Source: Micropruina sp. | GTDB lineage: Bacteria; Actinomycetota; Actinomycetes; Propionibacteriales; Propionibacteriaceae | Length of the DNA: 64,000 nt | Direction: 5' to 3' | Assembly: GCA_016711105.1 (NCBI GenBank) | Contig: JADJTO010000033.1 | Span: forward strand, 70,018 to 134,017 | Shown here: one piece after another, positions 18,177-26,805 of the stretch | Position numbering within the stretch: position 1 is the stretch's first letter | Layout of the letters: every line of letters starts with the position of its first letter | Position numbers and translations under genes: made by a program | Notes under the pieces: generated by a model | Told to the model about the DNA's origin: nothing | Seen by the model: the letters and a program-made list of their open reading frames with translations, nothing else | Database searches by the model: none

Positions 18177-18823
18177 CTCAAGAAGTCGTAGAGCAGCTCG
18201 TTGACCACCGCCGGTGCCTCGGTGAAGACCGAGGCGCCCGCCCCCGGGATCAGCTCAAGCCTCGCCCCGCGAATGCCGGCCGCCAACTGCTCGGCGGCTG
18301 GAAGGTTCGCCTTGTCCTGCTCCCCGCACAGCACCAGGGTGCGGGCTGTGATCTGGACGAGCGAGGCTCGGAAGTCGACCCGTCCGATGGCCCGGAGGGT
18401 TTCCAGCAGTGCCGGCTTGCCGATCCCGGAGTCAGCGAACGCTGCGGCCGGCATGGCGCGCAAGGCCAGCGACTGGGCGGCCATCGCCAGCTTCGGCGGC
18501 TTCACCTGACCCCCGGCCAGCACGAGATGGGAGACCGCGTCCGGTGAGCGGATCGCCGCTTCGGTGGCCACCACGGCCCCCAGGGACAGCCCGCACAGGG
18601 CCATCGAGTCCAGCCCGAATCGGTTCAGCTGGGCCAGCGCCGCGTCGGCCGCGCGGCCCAGGTCGAAGGGTGCCTGGGCGCCCGGCCGAAACCCGTCCAC
18701 CCACGGGGCGGCGGCTTTCATCCCCGGTGGCAGGGCGGCGACCTGGGATTGCCAGGTCTACGGCGAGCCGCCGAGGCCGTGCAGAAAACGAGCAGCGACG
18801 GAGTCATCTCCCCATCGAAGCAC
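18173..18823 (-). pseudogene. Alpha/beta hydrolase with an in-frame stop
   Basis: Read from a GTG at 18823, the protein contains the oxyanion-hole motif FLHGLGGSP, then a TAG stop (18758-18760), then TWQSQVAALPPG and the rest of an alpha/beta hydrolase to 18173. The nucleophile elbow is LCGLSLGAVV (Ser), the acid-region is LVLCGEQDKAN, but the expected C-terminal His before the last helix is not evident (GAGASVFTEAP). A start at 18721 would remove the first strands and the HG motif. Either a nonsense mutation or a base-call error. Confidence 0.7.
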
Positions 18824-18862
18824 CCCGGCGGGGTGGAACGAAGTTCTGCCACGATGGCAGGT

Positions 18863-19357
18863 ATGGGATTGCCACCACGCCTGCTCGGTCAGGGAGAGCA
18901 TGAGGTTCTCCACCTGCACACCCACTGGAAAACGATGATCGGCCCAGGCCTGGTTCTGCTACTCGCCGGCACGCTCACCGGGGTTGCGTTGGCGTTCGTC
19001 CCCGCGGATTGGCAGCCGTGGGCCGGGTTCGTGATCGCTCTGGTCGCCGTGGTCGCCCTGGTGATCGGTTTCGTCGTGCCGCTGCTCACCTGGCGCACCA
19101 CCACCTACACCCTCACCAACCGTCGGATGATCACGCGCCGCGGCATCATCAGCAAGGCCGGCCACGACCTGCCCTTGCAGCGGATCAGCAACGTCAGTTA
19201 CGAGCAGGACCTGCTGGATCGCATTCTGCGCTGCGGCACGCTGGTGTTCACCACGTCCGCTGAGGCGCCGCTGGTGCTGAGTGACATCCCCGGCATCGAA
19301 GCGGTGCACGTCCAAGTGAGCAACCTGCTGTTCGCCAACGGCGGTCCCCGGGAATGA
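18863..19357 (+). CDS. PH-domain (bPH2) membrane protein
   Basis: A 164-residue protein with two membrane helices (about residues 23-45 and 50-72), then a bacterial PH-like domain. TTTYTLTNRRMITRRGIISK and LPLQRISNVSYEQDLLDRIL are signatures of the YdbS/YdbT-type bPH2 family, whose role is unclear. It overlaps gtrA by 4 nt. The ATG at 18863 was chosen; one at 18854 is in frame. Confidence 0.85.
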   Translation: MGLPPRLLGQGEHEVLHLHTHWKTMIGPGLVLLLAGTLTGVALAFVPADWQPWAGFVIALVAVVALVIGFVVPLLTWRTTTYTLTNRRMITRRGIISKAGHDLPLQRISNVSYEQDLLDRILRCGTLVFTTSAEAPLVLSDIPGIEAVHVQVSNLLFANGGPRE

Positions 19358-19788
19358 CCGCCGGTCAACGGCTTCCGCTGGGCACCCAGCTGACCCGGTT
19401 CGTGAGCAGCGGAGGCCTGTCCGCGATCGTGGATTTCGGGTTGCTGCTGATCGGGATGAACAACGGCCTGGATCACACCACCGCGAAGGCGATCTCGTTC
19501 GTGGCCGGCACCACCACCGCCTACCTGATCAACCGGCGTTGGACCTTCCAGGCGACCGGTTCGAAGCGCAAGTTCGCTGCCGTGGTGCTGCTGTACGCCC
19601 TCACGTTCGTTCTCCAGGTGGGCCTGTTCGCCGTGCTCTACCCCTGGTTGGTCGCCTTGGGGCTGGGGCTGGGGGTGTCCGTGGTCGAGGGGGTGAACCC
19701 GGCCCAGTTGATCGGCTTCGTGATCGCCCAAGGGGTCGCCACCACGGTCAACTTCCTGGTCCAGCGCGGGCTGATCTTCACGCACTGA
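19354..19788 (+). CDS. GtrA-family membrane protein
   Basis: A 144-residue protein with four membrane helices. The pattern GGLSAIVDFGLL in the first helix and SFVAGTTTAYLINRRWTF after the second is typical of GtrA, a family thought to flip or move lipid-linked sugars in envelope glycan synthesis. It starts within the last codons of the PH-domain gene. Confidence 0.88.
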   Translation: MTAGQRLPLGTQLTRFVSSGGLSAIVDFGLLLIGMNNGLDHTTAKAISFVAGTTTAYLINRRWTFQATGSKRKFAAVVLLYALTFVLQVGLFAVLYPWLVALGLGLGVSVVEGVNPAQLIGFVIAQGVATTVNFLVQRGLIFTH

Positions 19789-19826
19789 AACCCGGTGTGT
19801 CACCGGGCTGGCCTAGTCTGGCCTGC

Positions 19827-20974
19827 GTGACTCGTGCTTTCACCATCGGCATCATCGGCGGGGGCCAGTTGGCCCGGATGATGCACGCCTCCTCGATCGG
19901 CCTCGGCGTCCGGATCGCCCTGCTCGCCGAAGGGCCGGATGTCTCCGCCGCCCAGGTGGTGGCAGACGTCACAGTCGGCGACTACACCGACCCGGCAACC
20001 GTTGCGGCCTTCGCCGAGCGCTGCGACGTGATCACCTTCGATCACGAGCATGTGCCGAACCGGATCCTGACCAGCCTGGTCGGCTCCGGGCTGGCCGTCC
20101 ACCCCGGCCCGGACGCGCTGCTCTTCGCCCAAGACAAAGCGGCGATGCGGCAACGGCTCTCCGCGATGGGGATCCCCTGCCCGATCTTCGCCGTGGTCGA
20201 CACGGCCGACGAGCTGGCTGACTTCGGCCAAACCCACGGCTGGCCGGTGATCGCCAAGACGTCCCGCGGCGGGTACGACGGCAAGGGGTCTGGAAGCTCG
20301 ACTCCGCCGACGAGGTGGCCGAGCCGTTCGCGAACCTGAAACCGGGCGTCCAGATCGTCGCTGAGGAGTTCATCCCCTTCGCCCGCGAGCTGAGTGCCCT
20401 GGTCGCCCGCCGACCCAGCGGAGAAGCCGTCGCCTACCCGATCTCGGAGTCGGTCCAGACGGCCGGCATCTGCACCGCCACCCTCACCCCTGCTCCCGGA
20501 CTCACGCCCGAACAGGAGCACGAGTGCCGAGCGCTGGCGCTGCGGATCGCCGACGAACTGGGGGTGACCGGCATTCTCGCGGTCGAACTGATGCAACGCA
20601 CCGACGGTTCGGTGGTGGTGAACGAACTGGCGATGCGTCCGCACAACACCGGTCACTGGAGCATCGACGGCGCCCGCACCTCCCAGTTCGAGAACCATCT
20701 ACGGGCAGTGGCCGATCTGCCGCTGGGACCGACGGAGGCCACCGATCAGGCGGTGGTGATGGTGAACGTCCTGGGCGGCAGCGTGAGCGATCTGGTCGCC
20801 GCCCTGGGAGGCGTGTTGGCCGCAGACCCGGGCGTCCGGGTGCAGCTGTATGGCAAGGACGTGGTTCCCGGCCGCAAGGTGGGCCACGTCACGGTGACCG
20901 GGGACGAACTGGAGCAGGTGACCGCGCGAGCCAGGGCGGCGGCCGCTGCACTGATGGGAGGCGACGATGAGTGA
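19827..20974 (+). pseudogene. purK: N5-carboxyaminoimidazole ribonucleotide synthase, frameshifted
   Basis: PurK makes N5-CAIR from AIR, ATP and bicarbonate in purine synthesis. The first frame (GTG at 19827) begins TIGIIGGGQLARMM and includes TFDHEHVPN and AKTSRGGYDGKG; the second frame carries the rest from EVAEPFANLKPG through EFIPFARELSA, NELAMRPHNTGHWSIDG and the stop at 20974. The switch is at the G4 run 20285-20288; a fifth G gives GKGVWKLDS and one intact protein of about 382 residues. PurK is normally essential here, so a sequencing error is likely. TAGTCT stands 7 nt before the GTG. purE follows with an 8-nt overlap. Confidence 0.88.
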
Positions 20975-21479
20975 ACTGAGTGCACAGCCGCAGGTCGGCA
21001 TCGTGATGGGCTCAGATTCCGACTGGCCGGTGATGCAGGCTGCAGCCGAGGCGTGCGCCGAGTTCGGAGTGGCCTATGAGGCCGACGTGGTCTCCGCCCA
21101 CCGGATGCCCGAAGACATGATCCGCTATGGCCGCGAGGCTCACACCCGGGGTCTGCGGGTGCTGATTGCCGGGGCCGGGGGAGCGGCGCACCTGCCGGGG
21201 ATGCTGGCGGCGCTGACCCCGCTGCCGGTGATCGGCGTCCCCGTGCCCCTGAAGTATCTGGACGGAATGGATTCGCTGCTCTCGATCGTCCAGATGCCCG
21301 CCGGGGTTCCAGTGGCCACGGTGGCGATCGGCAACGCCCGCAATGCGGGGCTGCTGGCCGTCCGGATTCTGGCGGCGTCCGACCCGGAACTGACCCGACG
21401 GATGGTTGACTTTCAGGAGGGTCTGCGCTCGGCGGCCCACGCCAAGGGTGAGCGGGTGCGCGGCGCGTCCGCCCTCTAG
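20967..21479 (+). CDS. purE: 5-(carboxyamino)imidazole ribonucleotide mutase
   Basis: A 170-residue class I PurE that converts N5-CAIR to CAIR. GIVMGSDSDWPVM, VVSAHRMPE (with the catalytic His), IAGAGGAAHLPGM and IGNARNAGLLAVRIL are conserved motifs. It overlaps purK, with which it works sequentially. Confidence 0.95.
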   Translation: MSELSAQPQVGIVMGSDSDWPVMQAAAEACAEFGVAYEADVVSAHRMPEDMIRYGREAHTRGLRVLIAGAGGAAHLPGMLAALTPLPVIGVPVPLKYLDGMDSLLSIVQMPAGVPVATVAIGNARNAGLLAVRILAASDPELTRRMVDFQEGLRSAAHAKGERVRGASAL

Positions 21480-21509
21480 GCCTACCTGCGAACGTTCATA
21501 CTGGAGAGC

Positions 21510-23009
21510 GTGGCACCAACAGCTTCCCCCGCCGCGACCAGTCCCACGACGTCCGCGCCAGCCTTTCTGACCGCTCGCCCGCGGTCGGAGCAGATTGCGC
21601 TGCGTCGGGGTCTGACTCTGATCGGGATGACCCTCGTGGTGCCGGGATCGGCCCAGCTCGCACACGGTAACGAGGGGATCGGACGTTTCGCGTTCCGGGT
21701 CTGGCTCGGTCTGGTCGGGGCTGTGACGGCGTTCCTGCTGCTCTTCGTGCTGGCCCGCTCCGCGGCCATCGGCCTCTACGCGCACCCCTTCTCGCTCCAG
21801 GTGCTGCGTTTCGCCACCCTGATTCTGGGTTCCGGGTGGGTGCTGCTGATGCTGAACGCCTGGTTCATCGCCAACCCGCGCAGCATGGCGGCAAAGGGCA
21901 AAGCGGTGACCGGGGCGCTGTCGCTGGGGTTGGCCATGGTCATGGCTTTCTCGTCCTGGACGCTGGCCAGCGCGTTCGATGCCCAAAGCCGGCTGGTCTC
22001 GGCCGTCTTCGGTGGTGGCGGTACCACCGACACGATGGCCGGCCGCTACAACGTGCTGCTGATGGGTGGGGACGCCGGGTCGGATCGGGTGGGGCTTCGT
22101 CCGGACACGATGATCGTCGCGAGCATCGACGCGAACACCGGCCGCACGGTGCTGTTCAGCCTGCCCCGCAACATGCAGTGGGCGCCCTTCCCCACCAGCT
22201 CACCGCTGCACCGGCTCTATCCCAACGGCTATTGGTGTGCCGATCAGTCCTGCCTGCTGAATGCGGTCTACACGTTGGGCCAGCAGCACAAGGATCTCTA
22301 CCCCGGGGTGAAGTACCCCGGTGCCCAGGCGACCAAGGAGATCATCGAGAACGTGCTCGGACTCTCGATCAACTACTGGGCGATGATCGACCTGAAAGGC
22401 TTCCAGGCGCTGATCGATGCCGTCGGTGGGATCAGGCTCGACGTCCCGAAGAAGGTCCCGATCGGCGGTGGTAGTCGTCCGATCTATGGCTGGGTCGGGC
22501 CCGGCAAGAACCTCAAGTTGAACGGCTTCCAGGCGTTGTGGTTCGCCCGCTCCCGAGCCCTCTCCAGCGACTACGAGCGAATGGCGCGGCAGAAGTGCGT
22601 GCTGAACGCCATGGTCAAGCAGCTCAGCCCGGCGACCGTCCTGACCAAGTTCAACGACCTTGCCGCGGCCGGGGAGCAGATCGTGGCCACGGACGTCCCG
22701 ACCGGCCAGTTGGGCACGTTGCTCGACCTGGCCCAGAAGGGTCGCAGCCTGCCGCTCTCCAGCGTGAACTTCTCGCCGCCGCTGATTCGTCCCGTGAAGC
22801 CCGACTTCCCGCTGATTCGCAAGGTGGTGACCGACAAGATCGCCGCCTCCGAAGTAGCGGACGAGCGGGCCAAGAACCCGCCGCCAAGCGCCGACCCAAG
22901 CGCCGCCCCGAGCCCGGCGGCGAGCACCGCGACCGGGTCGCCGTCCCCCTCGCCCAGTAAGAGCGCCGGGACCGAGGATTTGGATTCGGTCTGCAAGGTC
23001 AGCGGGTGA
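21510..23009 (+). CDS. LytR-CpsA-Psr (LCP) family protein
   Basis: A 499-residue membrane protein with about four N-terminal membrane helices (roughly 29-48, 65-90, 94-115 and 129-153), an unusual number for the family. The extracellular LCP domain follows: MGGDAGSDRVGLRPDTMIVA, FSLPRNMQ with the catalytic Arg, LKGFQALIDAVGGI and WFARSRALSSDYERMARQ. LCP enzymes attach anionic glycans to peptidoglycan from lipid carriers. The tail is Pro/Ala/Ser-rich, then ends with a Cys-containing segment DSVCKVSG. Start is GTG. Confidence 0.9.
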   Translation: MAPTASPAATSPTTSAPAFLTARPRSEQIALRRGLTLIGMTLVVPGSAQLAHGNEGIGRFAFRVWLGLVGAVTAFLLLFVLARSAAIGLYAHPFSLQVLRFATLILGSGWVLLMLNAWFIANPRSMAAKGKAVTGALSLGLAMVMAFSSWTLASAFDAQSRLVSAVFGGGGTTDTMAGRYNVLLMGGDAGSDRVGLRPDTMIVASIDANTGRTVLFSLPRNMQWAPFPTSSPLHRLYPNGYWCADQSCLLNAVYTLGQQHKDLYPGVKYPGAQATKEIIENVLGLSINYWAMIDLKGFQALIDAVGGIRLDVPKKVPIGGGSRPIYGWVGPGKNLKLNGFQALWFARSRALSSDYERMARQKCVLNAMVKQLSPATVLTKFNDLAAAGEQIVATDVPTGQLGTLLDLAQKGRSLPLSSVNFSPPLIRPVKPDFPLIRKVVTDKIAASEVADERAKNPPPSADPSAAPSPAASTATGSPSPSPSKSAGTEDLDSVCKVSG

Positions 23010-23019
23010 CCCCCGATCC

Positions 23020-23709
23020 GTGATCGGGGCCCTGCGCTCCCGGGTGCGAACCAACGGCGCGGCCCCGCTGCTCACCTATTACGACCTGGCCAGCGGCGAA
23101 CGGACGGAGTTCAGCGCCCGCAGCGTCGCCAACTGGGTGGACAAGACCACCAACCTGTTGGACGAACTGGACGCCCGCGACGGGATTATCGCCAGTCCGT
23201 TGGCGCTGAGCCACCCGGCGCATTGGGTCAGCCTGATCTGGCCGCTGGCCAGTTGGCAGGCCGGCGCTGAATACCGCGTAGTGGGGGCGGCTGATACCGC
23301 GGGGGCCGACGTGGCCGTGATCGGTCCGGACGAGGTGGCTCCCACCGACGCCGAGGTAACCATCGCCTGCTCGCTGCACCCGCTGGCGCTCGGCCTGCGC
23401 AACCTGCCGGCCGGGGTGCTCGACTACTCCACCGAAGCCCTGTCGTGCTCCGACCTGGCGCATCCGGCACCCTTGGCGCCGAGCCAGCTCGCCTGGACGG
23501 ACGCCGCACGTCAGCTCACCCACGCCGACCTGGTGGCGCTGCAACCCCAAACCGGACGGGTGCTCGTCCGTGCTGCGGGGGCCTTTGACACCCTTCGGGC
23601 GGCGATCATCAGCCCGCTCCTCGGCGGCGGCTCGGCGGTCCTGGTGGTCGGCGACTCCGACCCCGAACGGCTGGCCCGGCTCCGTGCCAGCGAACGCTGC
23701 GTGGAATGA
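23020..23709 (+). CDS. TIGR03089-family protein
   Basis: A 229-residue protein that resembles the N-terminal part of AMP-binding enzymes (LLTYYDLASGERTEFSARSV, NWVDKTTNLLDEL) but lacks the adenylation core motifs. This family is found only in actinobacteria, generally near LCP and glycan genes, and has no known function. GTG start 10 nt after the LCP gene. Confidence 0.82.
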   Translation: MIGALRSRVRTNGAAPLLTYYDLASGERTEFSARSVANWVDKTTNLLDELDARDGIIASPLALSHPAHWVSLIWPLASWQAGAEYRVVGAADTAGADVAVIGPDEVAPTDAEVTIACSLHPLALGLRNLPAGVLDYSTEALSCSDLAHPAPLAPSQLAWTDAARQLTHADLVALQPQTGRVLVRAAGAFDTLRAAIISPLLGGGSAVLVVGDSDPERLARLRASERCVE

Positions 23710-23716
23710 TGGGCCG

Positions 23717-24559
23717 ATGATGTCACCCCACACCTCTCGTCGTTCGGTGTTGCTGCTGGGCGGCCTTGCCTTGGTCGGCTGCGCGGCCTCGCCGTCCATT
23801 CCGCGGGTCACCGCCTCGCCGACCGGGAGCATCCGGGAGCAACTGCAGACCGCGCTGGACACCGTCTCGGCCGGTAACGAGCGCCTGGGTGTGGCGCTGA
23901 AGGACCTGAACTCGGGGGCTAGTTGGGACTTTCGCGGCGACTACGCCAGCCAGAGCGCCTCGATGGCCAAACCGATGATCGTCTCGATGGCTATGCGCCA
24001 GGCGCGGGCTGCGGGGGGCCCGTTGAGCGCGGAGAACCTGCAGCACGCCACGGCCGCGATCACCCAGTCCAAGAATGACGATGCGGACGCCCTCTGGGCG
24101 AGCGCCGGCGGACGTCCTGCCTACGACGACCTGGCCAAGGATCTTGGGCTGACCGCCACCCGCAGCGACCCGGCGCGGGACTTCTGGTCCTGGACGTGGA
24201 CCACACCCAAAGACCAACTGCTCTTTCTTCAGCAGTTACTCAACGGCACCAAGGCTTTGGACGATGCCGATCGGGCCACGCTGCTCTCCCTGATGGGCAG
24301 CGTGACTGACGATCAGGCCTGGGGGGTCGGCGCTCCCCGAGGGGCCGAGGTGGCCGTGCAGCTGAAAAACGGCTGGGTGCAGTTCCAGTCCACCGACAAG
24401 CTGTGGGCGGTCAACTCGATCGGGCACGTCAAGGGTCAGGGCCGGGACTACCTGCTCACCATCATGACCCGCACCGCCGACTTCGACACCGGACGCGCCT
24501 ACTGCGACGAGATCGGCAGCTGGGTGTTCAAGGTCCTCGGCTCCGGTCCGCTGCGCTGA
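23717..24559 (+). CDS. Serine hydrolase, class A beta-lactamase-like lipoprotein
   Basis: A 280-residue exported protein. The N-terminus TSRRSVLLLGGLALVGC has a twin-Arg, a hydrophobic core and a lipobox (LVGC), so it is probably a lipoprotein, perhaps Tat-dependent. The serine enzyme motif SMAK (SxxK) occurs in SQSASMAKPM; SKNDDAD occupies the SxN region and QLKNGW the KTG region, so the last two motifs are altered. It may be a penicillin-interacting or inactive homologue rather than a resistance enzyme. Confidence 0.8.
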   Translation: MMSPHTSRRSVLLLGGLALVGCAASPSIPRVTASPTGSIREQLQTALDTVSAGNERLGVALKDLNSGASWDFRGDYASQSASMAKPMIVSMAMRQARAAGGPLSAENLQHATAAITQSKNDDADALWASAGGRPAYDDLAKDLGLTATRSDPARDFWSWTWTTPKDQLLFLQQLLNGTKALDDADRATLLSLMGSVTDDQAWGVGAPRGAEVAVQLKNGWVQFQSTDKLWAVNSIGHVKGQGRDYLLTIMTRTADFDTGRAYCDEIGSWVFKVLGSGPLR

Positions 24560-24596
24560 TTCCCTCGACGGCGCAAACCTGGTTAGGCTCGCTGCC

Positions 24597-25688
24597 GTGA
24601 CCAGCGATTCCAGGTTTGTCGTGATCATGGCCGGCGGTTCCGGAACGCGGCTGTGGCCGTTGTCCCGCAAGGGCACGCCGAAGCAACTGCTGCCGCTGGT
24701 GGAGGGAAAGAGCCTGCTCCGGGTCGCGGTCGAACGGGTGCTGACCCTAGTGCCGCCGGAGCGGATCCTGATCTGCACCGGCGCGGCCTACGCCACCCAG
24801 GTGGCCGAGGATCTGACCGAGATTCCGGCAGCCAACATTCTGGGGGAACCTCAGGGACGGGATTCGCTCAACGCTGTGGCGTGGCCGGCGGCGGTGATTG
24901 CCCGGCGCGACCCGCACGCGGTGATCGCTCAGGTCACCGCCGATCAGGTGATCGAGCCGGTCGCCGTGTTCGCGGACGCGCTCGCCGAGGCTTTCGCGGT
25001 CGCTGAGGCCGATGATCGCGCCCTGGTCACCCTCGGCGTCGTGCCGAGCAGCGCTCACACCGGTTACGGCTATCTGCACCGGGGGGAGCCGGTCGAGGGG
25101 TTCCCCAACACTCATAAGGTGCTGGAGTTCCGGGAGAAGCCCGACCCGATCACTGCTGCGGAGTACCTGCGATCCGGTGAGTACTGGTGGAACGCGGGCA
25201 TGTTCGTCTGGCGGGCGACCACCTTCCTGGAGCAGTTGGCGCTGCTCCAGCCGGAAACGCACACCCGGGTGCTGGAGTTGGCCGAGCACCCCGAGCGGCT
25301 GGCAGAGATCTTTCCGACGCTGTACGCCACGTCGGTCGACTACGGCATCATGGAGCCGGTTTCCGCCGGCGCCGGCACGGGCCACGTGCTCGCGGTCGCG
25401 CTGCCGGTGCAATGGAAAGATGTCGGCGGCTACGCCTCGCTGGCCGAAATCTTGACCCATGATGAGGCCGGGAATGCTCTGATCGGGGCCTCGGTCACCC
25501 TGGACGCCTCGAACAACGTGATCATCAACACCGCCGGGTCGGGCCGTCTGGTCGGGGTGCTGGGTGCCAGTGACCTGGTCATCGTCACCACCGCGGAGGT
25601 CACCCTGGTCGCGCCGGTGGCGCAGGCCGAGCGGGTCCGCGAACTGGTGGCGTTGGTCCGCGCTCAGGCGGGGGAGTCCTTCGCCTGA
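24597..25688 (+). CDS. manC: Mannose-1-phosphate guanylyltransferase
   Basis: A 363-residue single-function enzyme that makes GDP-mannose from Man-1-P and GTP. The signature MAGGSGTRLWPLSRKGTPKQ, the metal-binding region VIAQVTADQVI, the sugar-binding EFREKPDPITA and WNAGMFVW, and WKDVGGYASL are visible. No C-terminal cupin isomerase domain. TAGGCT is 7 nt upstream of the GTG. It works after ManB (32.0 kb) and supplies the glycosyltransferases of this block. Confidence 0.92.
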   Translation: MTSDSRFVVIMAGGSGTRLWPLSRKGTPKQLLPLVEGKSLLRVAVERVLTLVPPERILICTGAAYATQVAEDLTEIPAANILGEPQGRDSLNAVAWPAAVIARRDPHAVIAQVTADQVIEPVAVFADALAEAFAVAEADDRALVTLGVVPSSAHTGYGYLHRGEPVEGFPNTHKVLEFREKPDPITAAEYLRSGEYWWNAGMFVWRATTFLEQLALLQPETHTRVLELAEHPERLAEIFPTLYATSVDYGIMEPVSAGAGTGHVLAVALPVQWKDVGGYASLAEILTHDEAGNALIGASVTLDASNNVIINTAGSGRLVGVLGASDLVIVTTAEVTLVAPVAQAERVRELVALVRAQAGESFA

Positions 25689-25715
25689 TGTCGGTGGCGC
25701 TCGCTACCCTGAAGC

Positions 25716-26423
25716 GTGCTCGAAAATTTGAAGCGAATCCGGCAGCCCGTCACCTGGGCCGTGCTTGGGGTGCTGGTGGCAAACATGATCATCCAGGTGA
25801 TCAAGTTCGGCTACCTCGTGATCTACGAAGACGGCGGGGTTTTCGAGTCCTTCCAGACGGTCGGGATCTCGATTCTCCCCCTGGCCCTCGTGCTTGCCCT
25901 GATCGGGCTGGTCTGCACGTGCCTCTTCGTCACCCCGGCCAGCGGGCGTGCTCTGACGCTGGCGAAACTGGCCGCCTGGGTGGTGACGGTGGGCGTGGTC
26001 GCCCAACTGATCTGCCTGCTGCTGGGTCTTGCGTCCTCGGTCAACGGTTTTGCCGTCGTCCTGGAGATTCTTGGCGGTTTGCTCGACGTGATTCTCAAGG
26101 CTGTCGCGGCAGGCGTGTTGTGGGTGCTTCATCGTGGTGTGGACGCCGGACGAATCGATATGGCGGCCCCCGCCCCGGCCCGGACGCCGGCCGAGGTTGA
26201 GCAGGTAACCGACACGCCCAAAGCCCCCCCGATCTGGCGTCGCGACCAGGCCGCGGGTGCTGTCTGGCGGACGGCCAACGAGGCCGCCAGCGGTGCTGCT
26301 CCCGAAGGGTCGGCGGAGCCGCTTTACCCCACAACTGACCCCGAAGCAGACGGCGACACGCCGGTCAGGCTGTGGAAGCCCGTCCGTCGTCGTGGCGACG
26401 AATCGACAATTGATCCTGAATAG
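25716..26423 (+). CDS. Hypothetical membrane protein
   Basis: A 235-residue protein with four predicted membrane helices (about 13-36, 47-70, 83-107 and 112-135) followed by a hydrophilic, Pro/Ala-rich cytoplasmic tail of about 95 residues. No known domain recognised. GTG start preceded by TACCCT 5 nt upstream. Lies between manC and whiB. Confidence 0.72.
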   Translation: MLENLKRIRQPVTWAVLGVLVANMIIQVIKFGYLVIYEDGGVFESFQTVGISILPLALVLALIGLVCTCLFVTPASGRALTLAKLAAWVVTVGVVAQLICLLLGLASSVNGFAVVLEILGGLLDVILKAVAAGVLWVLHRGVDAGRIDMAAPAPARTPAEVEQVTDTPKAPPIWRRDQAAGAVWRTANEAASGAAPEGSAEPLYPTTDPEADGDTPVRLWKPVRRRGDESTIDPE

Positions 26424-26425
26424 GG

Positions 26426-26455
26426 TTGACTTGACCTGAATAACAGGCGTGTAAT
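26426..26455 (+). promoter_or_regulatory. Sigma-A-type promoter of whiB
   Basis: TTGACT (26426-26431) and TGTAAT (26450-26455) are separated by 18 bp, about 50 nt before the whiB start. One of the few places with a full two-box promoter and a leader. Confidence 0.65.
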
Positions 26456-26507
26456 TCCTTCCATGTAGTTTCGGAAGTGAATGCCGAACTCGGTCGAGGA
26501 GCGTGTA

Positions 26508-26771
26508 ATGCACGAGCTGCTAGCGGTGGTGACAGTCGACGACGACGAAGGCGCACTCGGGTGGCAAGAACGTGCACTCTGCGCTCAAACTGACCCCGAA
26601 GCGTTCTTCCCGGAGAAGGGCGGGTCCACCCGGGAGGCCAAGAAAGTGTGCCTGTCCTGCGATGTGCGCTCGGAGTGTCTCGACTACGCCCTTGGCCACG
26701 ACGAACGCTTCGGTATCTGGGGCGGGTTGAGTGAACGCGAGCGCCGCAAGCTGAAGAAGCAAGCCGTCTGA
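26508..26771 (+). CDS. whiB2: WhiB-family iron-sulfur transcription factor, WhiB2 type
   Basis: An 87-residue protein. Four cluster-binding Cys residues lie at 25, 48, 51 and 57 (AKKVCLSCDVRSEC), and the turn GIWGGLSERERRKLKK forms the beta-turn and basic C-terminal DNA-binding part. WhiB2/WhmD proteins act with the primary sigma factor in septation and sporulation control. I chose the ATG at 26508; an upstream in-frame ATG at 26481 adds nine residues that are unlike the family. Confidence 0.92.
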   Translation: MHELLAVVTVDDDEGALGWQERALCAQTDPEAFFPEKGGSTREAKKVCLSCDVRSECLDYALGHDERFGIWGGLSERERRKLKKQAV

Positions 26772-26805
26772 CTGCTGCCTGGGCGGCTAGTCTGAGGCTT
26801 TGATC